Source of the DNA: an uncultured Chromatiaceae bacterium
GTDB taxonomy: Bacteria > Pseudomonadota > Gammaproteobacteria > Enterobacterales > Alteromonadaceae
Assembly: GCA_946482325.1 (NCBI GenBank)
Contig: CAMLRA010000039.1
Coordinates: 1 to 28,721 of the forward strand
Direction of reading: 5' to 3'
DNA length: 28,721 nt
The translations under genes and the position numbers were made by a program. The notes beneath the pieces were generated by a model, which saw only the letters and a program-made list of their open reading frames with translations, was not told the DNA's origin and did not search any database. Below are positions 8,993-16,378 of this stretch, piece after piece. Position 1 is the first letter of the stretch; each line of letters starts with the position of its first letter.

Positions 8993-9006
8993 AGTTGTAT
9001 ACAACT
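8993..9006. promoter_or_regulatory. 14-bp perfect palindrome, possible operator upstream of hisL
   Basis: The sequence AGTTGTATACAACT is a perfect palindrome 54 bp upstream of the hisL start. The core TTGTATACAA has the form of operators bound by several GntR-type repressors, but I cannot name the regulator. One or two palindromes of this length are expected by chance in a window this size, so its position is what makes it interesting. Confidence 0.35.
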
Positions 9007-9204
9007 TAAAGTTTTTTTTTCATATCTGCAAGCACTGAACGTAAGAAAATGATGTTGGGTTGTTAGTTTGTGATTGGTTTAAATGATTGAATTATATAAT
9101 TATTATGTTTTTCTATGACAGTCAAAGGGTAAAAAATTAAAATTTGAAGTTCGAACCAGATTTAAAAAGTGCTTAAAAAATAAGCAAGATGTATAGTTTG
9201 TTTG

Positions 9205-9223
9205 TGTGTCGCCATGCGACACA
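9205..9223 (+). other. Perfect 8-bp hairpin in the upstream region of the 9306 ORF
   Basis: TGTGTCGC and GCGACACA pair perfectly around a CAT loop. No T-run follows on either strand, so it is not a standard terminator. It lies about 80 bp before the ATG at 9306 and may be part of that gene's leader RNA or a protein-binding site. Confidence 0.45.
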
Positions 9224-9305
9224 TCCTGCTTCAGTCCTGTGGTAACCGGCCGATAGCAGCAGTAACAGCCGGGGTTCCCGCTGCATATTCTGACGAGGAT
9301 TTAAG

Positions 9306-9617
9306 ATGGATGCGATTTTCCCTTATCTGGTGCGCCGTACAACGGCAGCAGAGCCGTCGCAACGATTGATTGAACCTGTGACGAAATACACCCGCTTCAG
9401 TCCGGACGAGCATGGCCATCATCATGAAATCTGGCAATACCGCATCAGCGAGCGCCACCAGCAATCGCGGCAGCAGCAACATCCACAACAGCAACCCGAA
9501 CAACAGCCGCAGCAGGCGGAACCGGCCGAACCAGAATACTTACCAACCAGTCACGCGGTGACACCGGAAGCTGAGCAACATGCCGACGCGGATGGTCATC
9601 TGGATATTTATGTCTAA
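9306..9617 (+). CDS. Small Gln/His/Pro-rich protein, unknown function
   Basis: A 103-residue ORF with a GAGG ribosome site 7-8 bases before its ATG. The N-terminus MDAIFPYLVRRTT is moderately hydrophobic but is not a signal peptide. Residues 36-41 contain HGHHHE, and residues about 51-70 are mostly Gln, Pro and His (RQQQHPQQQPEQQPQQ), followed by an acidic C-terminus ending HLDIYV. The middle is low-complexity and probably disordered; the ends look more ordered and could be the conserved part. I recognise no family. It lies alone between the his operon and yoaA, on the same strand as yoaA but separated by 150 bp that contain a likely yoaA promoter. Confidence 0.6.
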   Translation: MDAIFPYLVRRTTAAEPSQRLIEPVTKYTRFSPDEHGHHHEIWQYRISERHQQSRQQQHPQQQPEQQPQQAEPAEPEYLPTSHAVTPEAEQHADADGHLDIYV

Positions 9618-9704
9618 TGGGCCTGACCCAACGCGAAGTGTTTGGACCCCATCCATTGGCTTTGGCATAATGCCGCTTTTCCGTGAATCCCCGGAGTTTG
9701 TGTG

Positions 9705-9733
9705 TTCACTGCCTTGTTGTTGCCCAATATAAG
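9705..9733 (+). promoter_or_regulatory. Candidate sigma-70 promoter for yoaA
   Basis: TTCACT (9705-9710), a 17-bp spacer, then TATAAG (9728-9733). The -35 matches 4 of 6 and the -10 matches 5 of 6 consensus bases. The predicted start near 9740 leaves about 29 bases of leader before the GGAG site and ATG 9769. Confidence 0.45.
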
Positions 9734-9768
9734 CTTCGCGCTGATGCATCCGGTTCACGGAGTTACTG

Positions 9769-11715
9769 ATGCAGGCTGAGGTCAAAGCAGCCTTTGGCCC
9801 GGGGGGCGCGCTGGAAAAAGCCATTAGTGGTTTTCGTTCACGTGGGGCGCAACTGGAAATGGCCAGTGCGGTCTGTGACAGCATTCGGGATGGCAAGGCC
9901 TTAGTGGTCGAAGCAGGCACCGGCACCGGTAAAACCTATGCTTATTTAGTGCCGGCGCTACTGAGTGGCAAAAAAGTGATTTTGTCGACCGGTACCAAAA
10001 ACCTGCAGGAACAGCTGTATTTACGCGATCTACCACGTATTCAGTCTGCCTTGGCGCAGCCGGTGGCAACCGCATTACTAAAAGGCCGCAGCAACTATTT
10101 ATGCACGTTCCGCCTGACCCAGCATTATCAACATGTGCCGGTGCAAGATGACGCACTGATCCAGGATTTAAGTCTGATAAAAAAATGGTCGAATGAGACG
10201 CAGAGCGGCGATATTGGCGAATTAACTTATATTGCCGAAGATTCTAAAGCGCTGCCTTATGTCACGAGCACCACCGACAATTGCCTGGGTAAAGATTGTC
10301 CGGATTATGAAGAGTGTTACTTACTCAAAGCGCGCAAAAAGGCGATGAATGCCGATTTGGTGGTGGTGAACCATCATCTGTTTTTCGCCGACATGGCATT
10401 AAAAGACACTGGTTTTGGCGAATTGCTGCCGAGCATGGATGTGGTGATTTTCGATGAAGCGCACCAAATTCCTGATATCGCCAGCGATTATTTTGGCGAA
10501 ACCTTCTCCAGTTCAGTGCTGTTAGATCTGTGCCGGGATATCGAAATTGCCTGTAAAACCGAGTTGCGCGACCATCCGCAGCTGGCAAAAACTGCCGAAA
10601 AGCTGGCCAGCCTGACCAAAGACTGGCGTTTGCTGTTGCCGGAAGATCCGCAAAAAGGCAACTGGCGTGAACTGTTTCAAAAATCAGAACAAAAAGTGGC
10701 GTTAAGCCGCATCAGCGACGTGATGCAAATGTTGTATCAGGTACTCAAAGGCAGTCTGGGCCGGTCGGATTTGGTCGACAGTTGTTATGAACGACTGGCA
10801 TTACTGCGCAACCGGCTGGAAAAATTACTCGATGTCGATAAAACCGGCATTAGTTTCTGGTTTGACACCAGTAAACGTCATATCAGCCTGCATTACACGC
10901 CGTTGTCGATTGCCGATAAGTTCCAGGAACTGGTGTTTGCCCAGCCACGTTGTTGGGTGTTTACCTCAGCAACTTTGTCGGTTGACGGTGGTTTTGATCA
11001 TTTCACCCGCCAGATGGGGTTAGGCGCGGCGCGCACGCTGCAGCTCGATAGCCCATTTGATTATCCCAATCAGGCGATGTTACTGGTACCGCGTTATTTG
11101 CCGGAACCGACCGATGCCAAAATGGCACAGGCGTTATTGCAGCTGGCAGTGCCGTTGATTGAAGCCAATGAAGGCCGCTGTTTTTTCCTGTTTACCAGCC
11201 ATCGGATGCTGCAATGGATGGCGCAGCAGCTGCCGGACTATATCCGTCTGCCGGTATTAGTGCAGGGCAGTACCAGCAAACGCGTATTACTGGAGCAGTT
11301 TGTTCAGCTCAAACACGCGGTGTTGCTGGGCACTGGCTCGTTTTGGGAAGGGGTCGATGTGCGTGGTGACACGCTGAGCCTCGTCATTATCGATAAATTG
11401 CCGTTTGCCTCGCCGGATGAACCGCTGCTGCAGGCGCGCAGTGAGGATGCGCGGCTGGCCGGACAAGATCCTTTTGCTGTCGTGCAGCTGCCGCAAGCTG
11501 TTATCACGTTAAAACAAGGCGTTGGCCGGCTGATTCGCGACGTATCTGACCGCGGTGTGTTGGTGATCGCCGACAACCGGTTGGTCAGCCGGCCTTATGG
11601 CGAAGTGTTTTTAAAATCGCTGCCGCCGATGCGGCGCAGCCGCAGCCCGCAAGCTGCAATCGAATTCTTAACGGCGATCCACGCAAAAAGTGGATCTGAA
11701 CCGTCCAAAGCATAA
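9769..11715 (+). CDS. yoaA: YoaA, DinG/XPD-family iron-sulfur DNA helicase
   Basis: A superfamily 2 ATP-dependent 5'-3' DNA helicase. E. coli YoaA helps repair stalled forks together with the HolC subunit of polymerase III. The 648 residues match E. coli YoaA closely over the whole length. Walker A EAGTGTGKT is at 48-56. The four iron-sulfur cysteines are Cys112 (SNYLC), Cys172, Cys177 and Cys183 (NCLGKDCPDYEEC). The DEAH box is at 229-232, and helicase motifs include FTSATLS, GTGSFWEGVDVRGD and QGVGRLIRD. ATG 9769 has GGAG at a 6-base spacing. tsaB follows after 12 bp, as in E. coli, so the two probably share a transcript. Confidence 0.95.
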   Translation: MQAEVKAAFGPGGALEKAISGFRSRGAQLEMASAVCDSIRDGKALVVEAGTGTGKTYAYLVPALLSGKKVILSTGTKNLQEQLYLRDLPRIQSALAQPVATALLKGRSNYLCTFRLTQHYQHVPVQDDALIQDLSLIKKWSNETQSGDIGELTYIAEDSKALPYVTSTTDNCLGKDCPDYEECYLLKARKKAMNADLVVVNHHLFFADMALKDTGFGELLPSMDVVIFDEAHQIPDIASDYFGETFSSSVLLDLCRDIEIACKTELRDHPQLAKTAEKLASLTKDWRLLLPEDPQKGNWRELFQKSEQKVALSRISDVMQMLYQVLKGSLGRSDLVDSCYERLALLRNRLEKLLDVDKTGISFWFDTSKRHISLHYTPLSIADKFQELVFAQPRCWVFTSATLSVDGGFDHFTRQMGLGAARTLQLDSPFDYPNQAMLLVPRYLPEPTDAKMAQALLQLAVPLIEANEGRCFFLFTSHRMLQWMAQQLPDYIRLPVLVQGSTSKRVLLEQFVQLKHAVLLGTGSFWEGVDVRGDTLSLVIIDKLPFASPDEPLLQARSEDARLAGQDPFAVVQLPQAVITLKQGVGRLIRDVSDRGVLVIADNRLVSRPYGEVFLKSLPPMRRSRSPQAAIEFLTAIHAKSGSEPSKA

Positions 11716-11727
11716 CAGGAGCTTAAT

Positions 11728-12423
11728 GTGAAATTACTGGCGCTGGATACCTCCACTGAAGCCTGTTCGGTGGCGCTGCAATATGAAGGGCACAAGCTGA
11801 CACTGGATGAAGTCTGTCCGCAGCAACATAGCAAACGAATTCTACCGATGGTGCAGCAGGTATTAGCTGAGTCAGGCCTTGGGCTCAATCAGCTCGACGG
11901 CATTGTGTTTGGCCGTGGTCCCGGCAGTTTTACCGGGGTGCGGATCGGCGTTGGTGTAACCCAGGGGCTGGCCTTTGGCGCTGATTTGCCGGTGTTTGGC
12001 GTCTCGACTTTGCAGGCTATGGCACAGGCTGCGGTCCGCTTGCATCAGGCGAAGCAAGTCATTGCGGCCATTGATGCCAGGATGGCGGAAGTTTATCTGG
12101 CGCCTTATCAGCAGGACGTTAATGGGCTGATGCAGCCGGTTGCTGACGAACTGGCGCGCAAACCGGCGGATTTGCCGCCATTGACTCTGGCCGGCGACAT
12201 CTGGGCAGTTGGTACCGGCCTTGTCACTTATCGCGACGCTTTTTTGCACTGGGCCGCCGGCACACAGTTTTCGATCAGTGAGCAGGTATTATTGCCCTCT
12301 GCACAGGACATGCTGACACTGGCTATTCCAGCCTGGCAACAACAGTGGTTTGTGGCGGCAGAACTGGCCGAACCTGTGTATGTGCGTGATGAAGTGACCT
12401 GGCAAAAACTGCCCGGGCGCTAA
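11728..12423 (+). CDS. tsaB: TsaB, tRNA threonylcarbamoyladenosine biosynthesis scaffold
   Basis: A partner of TsaD and TsaE in making the t6A37 modification of ANN-decoding tRNAs; in E. coli it is essential. The 231-residue ASKHA-fold protein begins MKLLALDTSTEACSVAL and carries RGPGSFTGVRIGVGVTQGLAFG, the family signature. It starts with GTG at 11728: the ATG two bases upstream is out of frame and reads straight into a stop. AGGAG at 11717-11721 supports the GTG. It follows yoaA by 12 bp and is closed by a strong terminator. Confidence 0.95.
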   Translation: MKLLALDTSTEACSVALQYEGHKLTLDEVCPQQHSKRILPMVQQVLAESGLGLNQLDGIVFGRGPGSFTGVRIGVGVTQGLAFGADLPVFGVSTLQAMAQAAVRLHQAKQVIAAIDARMAEVYLAPYQQDVNGLMQPVADELARKPADLPPLTLAGDIWAVGTGLVTYRDAFLHWAAGTQFSISEQVLLPSAQDMLTLAIPAWQQQWFVAAELAEPVYVRDEVTWQKLPGR

Positions 12424-12444
12424 GCGGGTTTCATGTTGCCAAAA

Positions 12445-12480
12445 CGATAAAAAGCGGCAAATTTTTGCCGCTTTTTATCG
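12445..12480 (+). terminator. Strong intrinsic terminator after tsaB (17-bp perfect stem)
   Basis: The arms at 12445-12461 and 12464-12480 are perfectly complementary over 17 bp (core AAAAAGCGGCAAA/TTTGCCGCTTTTT). A and T runs flank the GC core on both sides, so it can work in either direction. It begins 21 bp after the tsaB stop. Confidence 0.9.
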
Positions 12481-12528
12481 TGCTGTAAGCCTTGCCGGAC
12501 AAGGCCTGCAGCCATTTTTACCGAAGGC

Positions 12529-12556
12529 TTGGCAACGAACATTTTCTGGTTATAAT
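12529..12556 (+). promoter_or_regulatory. Sigma-70 promoter for the 12596 ORF
   Basis: TTGGCA (12529-12534), a 16-bp spacer, and a perfect TATAAT (12551-12556). This is the best promoter match in the window. The predicted start near 12563 leaves a leader of about 33 bases with GGAA before ATG 12596. Confidence 0.7.
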
Positions 12557-12595
12557 GCCAGATAATAGTGTGTGTTTTTCAGCCGGAACTTTTTT

Positions 12596-12910
12596 ATGTC
12601 TGTGACGTTCAGTCAGGATCTCAACCGCACCAATGGCCTGCGTCAGGTCAATGGCGGCGTGGGCCCGCGCGCACTGAAAGATGCCACACAAAGCCCGTCG
12701 CAAAGTCCGCAAAACGCCACGCCGCAAGGGCAGGGGGTTAAAAGTTCGGCTGAAGTGATGGCGCTGCTCGACACAGAGCAATTAAATCGCGCCAGCTATG
12801 ACGCACCAGATCAACGTCAGCAAAAAGCCATCTCAGCCTATCAGTCGTTTGCCAGTCAGGATAAACGCGAGCAACTGCAGCAAATGTTTGCGGTTGATGT
12901 TTACGCCTGA
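12596..12910 (+). CDS. Small uncharacterised protein (104 aa)
   Basis: It starts MSVTFSQDLNRTNGLRQVNG at ATG 12596. I preferred this to the upstream in-frame GTG (12572) because GGAA lies 7 bases before it and the promoter would leave the GTG only about 9 bases of leader. Residues about 30-52 are rich in Ser, Pro and Gln and probably disordered. The C-terminal half (SAEVMALLDTEQLNRASYD and the helix around 75-100 ending QLQQMFAVDVYA) looks helical and soluble. There is no signal peptide or membrane segment. I know no family for it. It has its own strong promoter and probably a weak terminator, so it is likely a monocistronic real gene. Confidence 0.7.
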   Translation: MSVTFSQDLNRTNGLRQVNGGVGPRALKDATQSPSQSPQNATPQGQGVKSSAEVMALLDTEQLNRASYDAPDQRQQKAISAYQSFASQDKREQLQQMFAVDVYA

Positions 12911-12925
12911 GCCGGCCTGCCGGTT
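12910..12925 (+). terminator. Weak candidate terminator after the 12596 ORF
   Basis: AGCCGG and CCGGTT pair around a CCTG loop (6 bp with one G-U), followed by the U-rich GATTTTATTTT. It begins at the stop codon of the small ORF. The stem is short, so this is tentative. Confidence 0.35.
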
Positions 12926-13031
12926 GATTTTATTTTCCCTGTGATCTCCATTTTAGCTTTTTAGCACCTGCATCAATCCAAGTGAGTCTGTCTGTCGTAA
13001 CTGATCTCAACTATCAATGACGAGATTTGTT

Positions 13032-13814
13032 ATGCAGGCGCAGTCTGTTTGTTTAATTACCGGCGCAAGTTCTGGCCTTGGCCGGTCGCTGGCGTTGCAG
13101 TTTGCCCGCAGCGGCTGGCAGGTCGTCGCTTTAGCGCGCAGTCAGGTGCTGCTGGAACAGTTGCGATTGGAACATGCCGCTATAGATATTCTGCCGGTCG
13201 ATCTAACCGACAGCGCACAGCTGAGTGCTGCGACAGCAGAGTTATCGGCCCGTTATGGCCGGCTCGATCAAATCATTCTGAACGCCGGCACTTGCGAGTA
13301 TGTCGATGCTGAAGATTTAAATCTTGCAGCATTTGAACGCACATTGAACCTCAATGTGCTGGCCGTGGTGGCTTGTACCAAAGCCTGGTTGCCGTTATTG
13401 CAGCGCAGCAGCACCCCGCGGCTGGCCATTGTCAGCAGTCTGGCGCATCTCTTCCCTTTTGGCCGCGCTGAAGCTTATGGCGCCAGTAAAGCTGCCATTA
13501 GTTATTTCACCGATAGTTTACGCGTCGATTTGGCCCACACACCCATTCAGGTCTGTCTGGTTGAACCGGGGTTTGTCGACACGCCGCTGACGCAAAAAAA
13601 TGATTTCCCGATGCCGTTTTTACTCAGCAGTGCTGATGCTGCCATCCGGATATATCGCGCATTGGCGCTCGGCAGCTTGCGATTGCAGTTCCCGCGCCGG
13701 CTGACCTGGAGTCTGAAGCTGTTGAATCTGCTGCCATATCGGCTGCGGCAACAGCTGGCGGCGCGGATGGCGCGTCAGGCGCAAAATAATGCACGCGCAG
13801 GGTCTCCATCATGA
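13032..13814 (+). CDS. Short-chain dehydrogenase/reductase
   Basis: A classical SDR (260 residues, Rossmann fold) that would use NAD(P)(H) on an unknown alcohol or carbonyl. The cofactor motif TGASSGLG is at 10-17 and NAG at 84-86. The catalytic Ser is at 135-136 (IVSSLAHL), and Tyr149 and Lys153 lie in AYGASKAA. ATG 13032 has an ACGAGA site; the in-frame ATG at 13017 has none, so I used the shorter form. The stop overlaps the next gene as ATGA, and a third gene follows, so it heads a three-gene unit. In many Alteromonadales similar SDR genes sit in larger clusters with DUF2878, DUF1365 and cyclopropane-fatty-acid-synthase-like genes; a role in modifying membrane lipid is inference from that. 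Confidence 0.88.
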   Translation: MQAQSVCLITGASSGLGRSLALQFARSGWQVVALARSQVLLEQLRLEHAAIDILPVDLTDSAQLSAATAELSARYGRLDQIILNAGTCEYVDAEDLNLAAFERTLNLNVLAVVACTKAWLPLLQRSSTPRLAIVSSLAHLFPFGRAEAYGASKAAISYFTDSLRVDLAHTPIQVCLVEPGFVDTPLTQKNDFPMPFLLSSADAAIRIYRALALGSLRLQFPRRLTWSLKLLNLLPYRLRQQLAARMARQAQNNARAGSPS

Positions 13815-14350
13815 ACAGCGTTTTACAGCCATGGTTCAAGGCCGAAAACCCAGGATGGCGCCAGTTGCTGCTGTTTAAAGCCGGCTGGTTTGGTCTGGTG
13901 CTGCAGCCGGTTTATAGCGCAGCAATAGTGCTGATGTTGCTGCTCTGGGGGGTGGGGCAGCTGAAACCGGCACAGCGTCTGACTTTATTCACGTTATGGG
14001 GCTCGGGCTTGCTGCTCGATACGCTGCTGCTGGTGAGCGGTGTTTTTCAGTTTGATTCGGTCTGGCTGCCATTTTGGCTGGTGCTGCTGTGGGGCTGGTT
14101 CAGCCTGTTCTGGCTGCAGGTGTTTTCGCCTTTTTTACAGCGTTCGCTAGCGGTGGCGTTATTCGGACTCATCGGTGGCCCGATGGCGTATTGGGGCGGC
14201 GCGCAGCTCAGTCATAGTTTGCAGATCATGGCAGAGACTGAGTTCTGGCTGATTATGGCGCCCGCCTGGGCAGCATTGTTGTTATGGGCCCGCCATGCAG
14301 AGCTTTGGTGGTGGCAACGGCTGAAAGGAGGTATTGATGCGCATCTTTAG
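13811..14350 (+). CDS. DUF2878 family inner-membrane protein
   Basis: A 179-residue integral membrane protein. About five hydrophobic segments are visible, roughly at 20-47, 55-78, 83-103, 108-127 and 143-160. Between the last two lies GLIGGPMAYWGGAQL, close to the GP-x-Y-x-GE-type signature of DUF2878. The biochemical function of this family is not known. It overlaps the SDR stop by 4 bp, and its own end overlaps the chalcone-isomerase-like gene by 14 bp, so the three are tightly coupled. Assignment to DUF2878 rests on the motif and neighbours. Confidence 0.8.
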   Translation: MNSVLQPWFKAENPGWRQLLLFKAGWFGLVLQPVYSAAIVLMLLLWGVGQLKPAQRLTLFTLWGSGLLLDTLLLVSGVFQFDSVWLPFWLVLLWGWFSLFWLQVFSPFLQRSLAVALFGLIGGPMAYWGGAQLSHSLQIMAETEFWLIMAPAWAALLLWARHAELWWWQRLKGGIDAHL

Positions 14351-14873
14351 TTTGATGACGGCGGGCGTATTGAGCGTTTTGTTGTCGTTGCCACTGCAAG
14401 CGAATGAAGCGCCACCTGCCGCAGCTCTCAAAACGGTCGGCGAAGGCCAGTTCAGTTATTTGTTCTGGGATTTGTATCAGGCACGGCTGGCAACCAGCGA
14501 CGGCCAGTTTTTCAGCTATCAACAGAACAAACCGCTGTTGCTGGAGCTGACTTACCAACGTGACATCAGCAAAGCCGACTTTGTCGAAGCGACGCTGGAT
14601 CAATGGAAAGCGCAACAGGGGAGCCTGCAGCAACGCCATCGCGATTGGGCCGCGCAGCTGGACATGCTGTGGCGTGACGTGAAAAAAGGCGATCGGCTGG
14701 CCTGTTTGCTGCGCGCTGACGGTCTGGTCGAATTCAGCTTTAACGGCCAAGCGCTTGGCGTGTTAGACGATCCTGCCTTCGGTGCAGAGTTTCTGGATAT
14801 CTGGCTCGGGGAAAAAACCACCGCGCCCAAGCTACGTATTGCATTGCTGGGACAAAACAAAAACGGCAGCTGA
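14337..14873 (+). CDS. Chalcone isomerase-like periplasmic protein
   Basis: A 178-residue protein with a signal peptide (MRIFSLMTAGVLSVLLSLPLQA, cleavage near 22). It then resembles the bacterial chalcone-isomerase-like family: KTVGEGQFSYLFWDLYQARL near the start, LTYQRDISKADFVEATLDQW, a KKGDRLACLL core and DIWLGEKTTAPKLRIALLG at the end. Bacterial members generally lack plant chalcone isomerase activity, so the role is open. ATG 14337 follows AAAGGAGGT, the strongest ribosome site in the window, inside the end of the DUF2878 gene. Its stop codon lies in the loop of the following terminator. Confidence 0.85.
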   Translation: MRIFSLMTAGVLSVLLSLPLQANEAPPAAALKTVGEGQFSYLFWDLYQARLATSDGQFFSYQQNKPLLLELTYQRDISKADFVEATLDQWKAQQGSLQQRHRDWAAQLDMLWRDVKKGDRLACLLRADGLVEFSFNGQALGVLDDPAFGAEFLDIWLGEKTTAPKLRIALLGQNKNGS

Positions 14874-14886
14874 GGCTGCCGTTTTT
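14859..14886 (+). terminator. Bidirectional terminator between the chalcone-isomerase-like gene and the phosphatase
   Basis: A 12-bp stem AAAAACGGCAGC/GCTGCCGTTTTT (14859-14870 and 14875-14886). Its loop contains the TGA of the upstream gene. A-runs and T-runs flank it, so it can end both the plus-strand trio and the convergent phosphatase transcript (stop at 14904). Confidence 0.88.
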
Positions 14887-14903
14887 TGTTCAGTCGATAT
14901 TGA

Positions 14904-16262
14904 TTACTTTTTTTCAATAAAATTCAGCAGCTTGCTGGCAATGGCTGTGTTGTCCTGAAAGCCGGCAAATTGCTGTGCGTCTTTGCCATAGGCCAGTACC
15001 GGCACATCGATGGCCGTGTGGGCGCCGCTGGTCCAGCCGGTGTTGGAGTATTTATCGATGAGTTTTTTCACCTGTTTGGCTAAAGGCTCAAGTAAATCCG
15101 CTTCGGCTTCCAACACATCCACTTCTTTGCTCCAGTCTTTGTTTGCATAAACTGGCGCCAGTTGGTTGATTTGCTGGCTGAGTGTCTGCCATTCGCTGTC
15201 CGTTAATTTCAGACCGGTTTGCGCGGCCCAGACTTGTTGTTGCTCGGCCACCTTGGCTTTGACCAGTGATTTGGCCAGTACCGGGCCTGTTTGTTTCACT
15301 GCTTTAATCACATCTCGGTTCCAGGCGTAAATGCCGTTGGCGCCGAGTGACAAACCGCCGGTTTCGTGGTCGGCGGTGATCACTAACAAGGTATCCGGGT
15401 TAGCGTCGACAAAGGCTTTGGCTGCTTTGATGGCATTGCCGAAATCGTGCATTTCTGCCATCGCACAGGCTACATCGTTGGCATGCCCACACCAGTCAAT
15501 CTGACTGCCTTCGATCATCACGACAAAACCTTTGTCTGAACTATTCAGCAACTTCAGCGCTTTTTCCGTCATCTGCACCAGCGGTTGTTGCACCGGATTG
15601 TCCAGTGTACTTGGGAAACCAACCGGGGCTAATAAAGCCAGCGCGGGTAAAGATTTGATGTTGTTAAAGTTCTGCCAGCTGTTGGAATATTGATAACCTG
15701 CCTGTTTAAACTGCTTAGCCAGATTGCGATCTTTGCGTTCAAAATAGCTGATACCACCGCCAAACATTAAATCTGCGACAAATTTGCCATCGACTTTATT
15801 ATCAAAATAATCGTTGGCAATTTCGTCATAGGCTTTGCGGGTTTTGTTGTGGGCAATAAAGGCTGCCGGCGTGGCGTGGTTGATTTGTGCCGTGGCCACA
15901 ACGCCGGTTAATTTGCCCTGATGCTTGGCAATTTCCAGCATGGTAGTCAGTTTATTGTGATCGTGGTCAACGGCTATAGCGCCGTTGTAGCTTTTATGCC
16001 GGGTCGACAGCGCCGTTGCGCCGGCGGCAGAATCGGTGACAATAGTGTCATCGTCCGGATAAGTGGTGGCAACACCAACCCACAGTTCGTCAAAAATGGT
16101 GGCTTCAACAGCTTTGGTCGCCGGGTCGTCCATGTAGTAGCGGTATGCAGACAAATACGCCGGGCCCATGCCGTCGCCAATCATATAAATGATGTTTTTC
16201 GGAGCAGCCATTGCTGATGCAGGCAACAGAGCGGCCAGCACCGCCAGAGAAATTTTTGTCAT
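14904..16262 (-). CDS. Secreted alkaline phosphatase
   Basis: Hydrolyses phosphate monoesters in the periplasm or outside the cell. The 452-residue precursor has a signal peptide ending ASAMA-APK near residue 19. Residues match the alkaline phosphatase superfamily: metal-binding Asp30 in MIGDGMG, nucleophile Ser78 in VTDSAAGATAL, TPAAF (131-135), Glu251/Asp256/His260 in EGSQIDWCGH, Asp298/His299 in TADHETGG, and His415 in SGAHTAIDV. A 60-70-residue helical insert near 315-400 separates the last motifs. It is related to E. coli PhoA but I do not claim orthology. It is a single gene on minus with its own terminator; a Pho-box-like site and a candidate promoter lie upstream, suggesting induction by phosphate starvation. 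Confidence 0.93.
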   Translation of the reverse strand: MTKISLAVLAALLPASAMAAPKNIIYMIGDGMGPAYLSAYRYYMDDPATKAVEATIFDELWVGVATTYPDDDTIVTDSAAGATALSTRHKSYNGAIAVDHDHNKLTTMLEIAKHQGKLTGVVATAQINHATPAAFIAHNKTRKAYDEIANDYFDNKVDGKFVADLMFGGGISYFERKDRNLAKQFKQAGYQYSNSWQNFNNIKSLPALALLAPVGFPSTLDNPVQQPLVQMTEKALKLLNSSDKGFVVMIEGSQIDWCGHANDVACAMAEMHDFGNAIKAAKAFVDANPDTLLVITADHETGGLSLGANGIYAWNRDVIKAVKQTGPVLAKSLVKAKVAEQQQVWAAQTGLKLTDSEWQTLSQQINQLAPVYANKDWSKEVDVLEAEADLLEPLAKQVKKLIDKYSNTGWTSGAHTAIDVPVLAYGKDAQQFAGFQDNTAIASKLLNFIEKK

Positions 16263-16315
16263 ATCAGTCCGCCAGAAGTTGGGAGATTAAAATCAGCAAT
16301 TGCTGAAGCAGCGCT

Positions 16316-16345
16316 ATTGTAGGGGCGCAGCACGGGTTCAGACAA
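16316..16345 (-). promoter_or_regulatory. Candidate promoter of the alkaline phosphatase gene
   Basis: On the minus strand, TTGTCT (16340-16345), an 18-bp spacer, and TACAAT (16316-16321). The -35 matches 4 of 6 and the -10 matches 5 of 6 consensus bases. The predicted leader is about 47 bases. Confidence 0.4.
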
Positions 16346-16378
16346 CAACTGCGATTAGTGTGAGCTTGCCTGCGGTAG

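Larger units (their letters stand above)
8940..9305. other. AT-rich intergenic region between the his leader and the small Gln-rich ORF
   Basis: I find no convincing gene in these 366 bases. They must hold the his promoter (minus) and the promoter of the ORF at 9306 (plus). A weak minus-strand candidate is TTCTTA (9042-9047), 17 bp, TATGAA (9019-9024), which would put the transcription start just before the 14-bp palindrome. The stretch includes a run of nine T's (9012-9020), an AT-rich block at about 9060-9200, and a short strong hairpin at 9205-9223. Confidence 0.5.

Noticed and set aside
9147..9156. GTTCGAACC-like string resembling a tRNA T-loop
   Set aside because: No acceptor, D or anticodon stems can be drawn around it, so it is a chance match in AT-rich DNA.
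14253..14750. 165-codon minus-strand frame opposite the chalcone-isomerase-like gene
   Set aside because: The plus-strand genes here have a signal peptide, a perfect ribosome site and family motifs; the minus frame has none of these.
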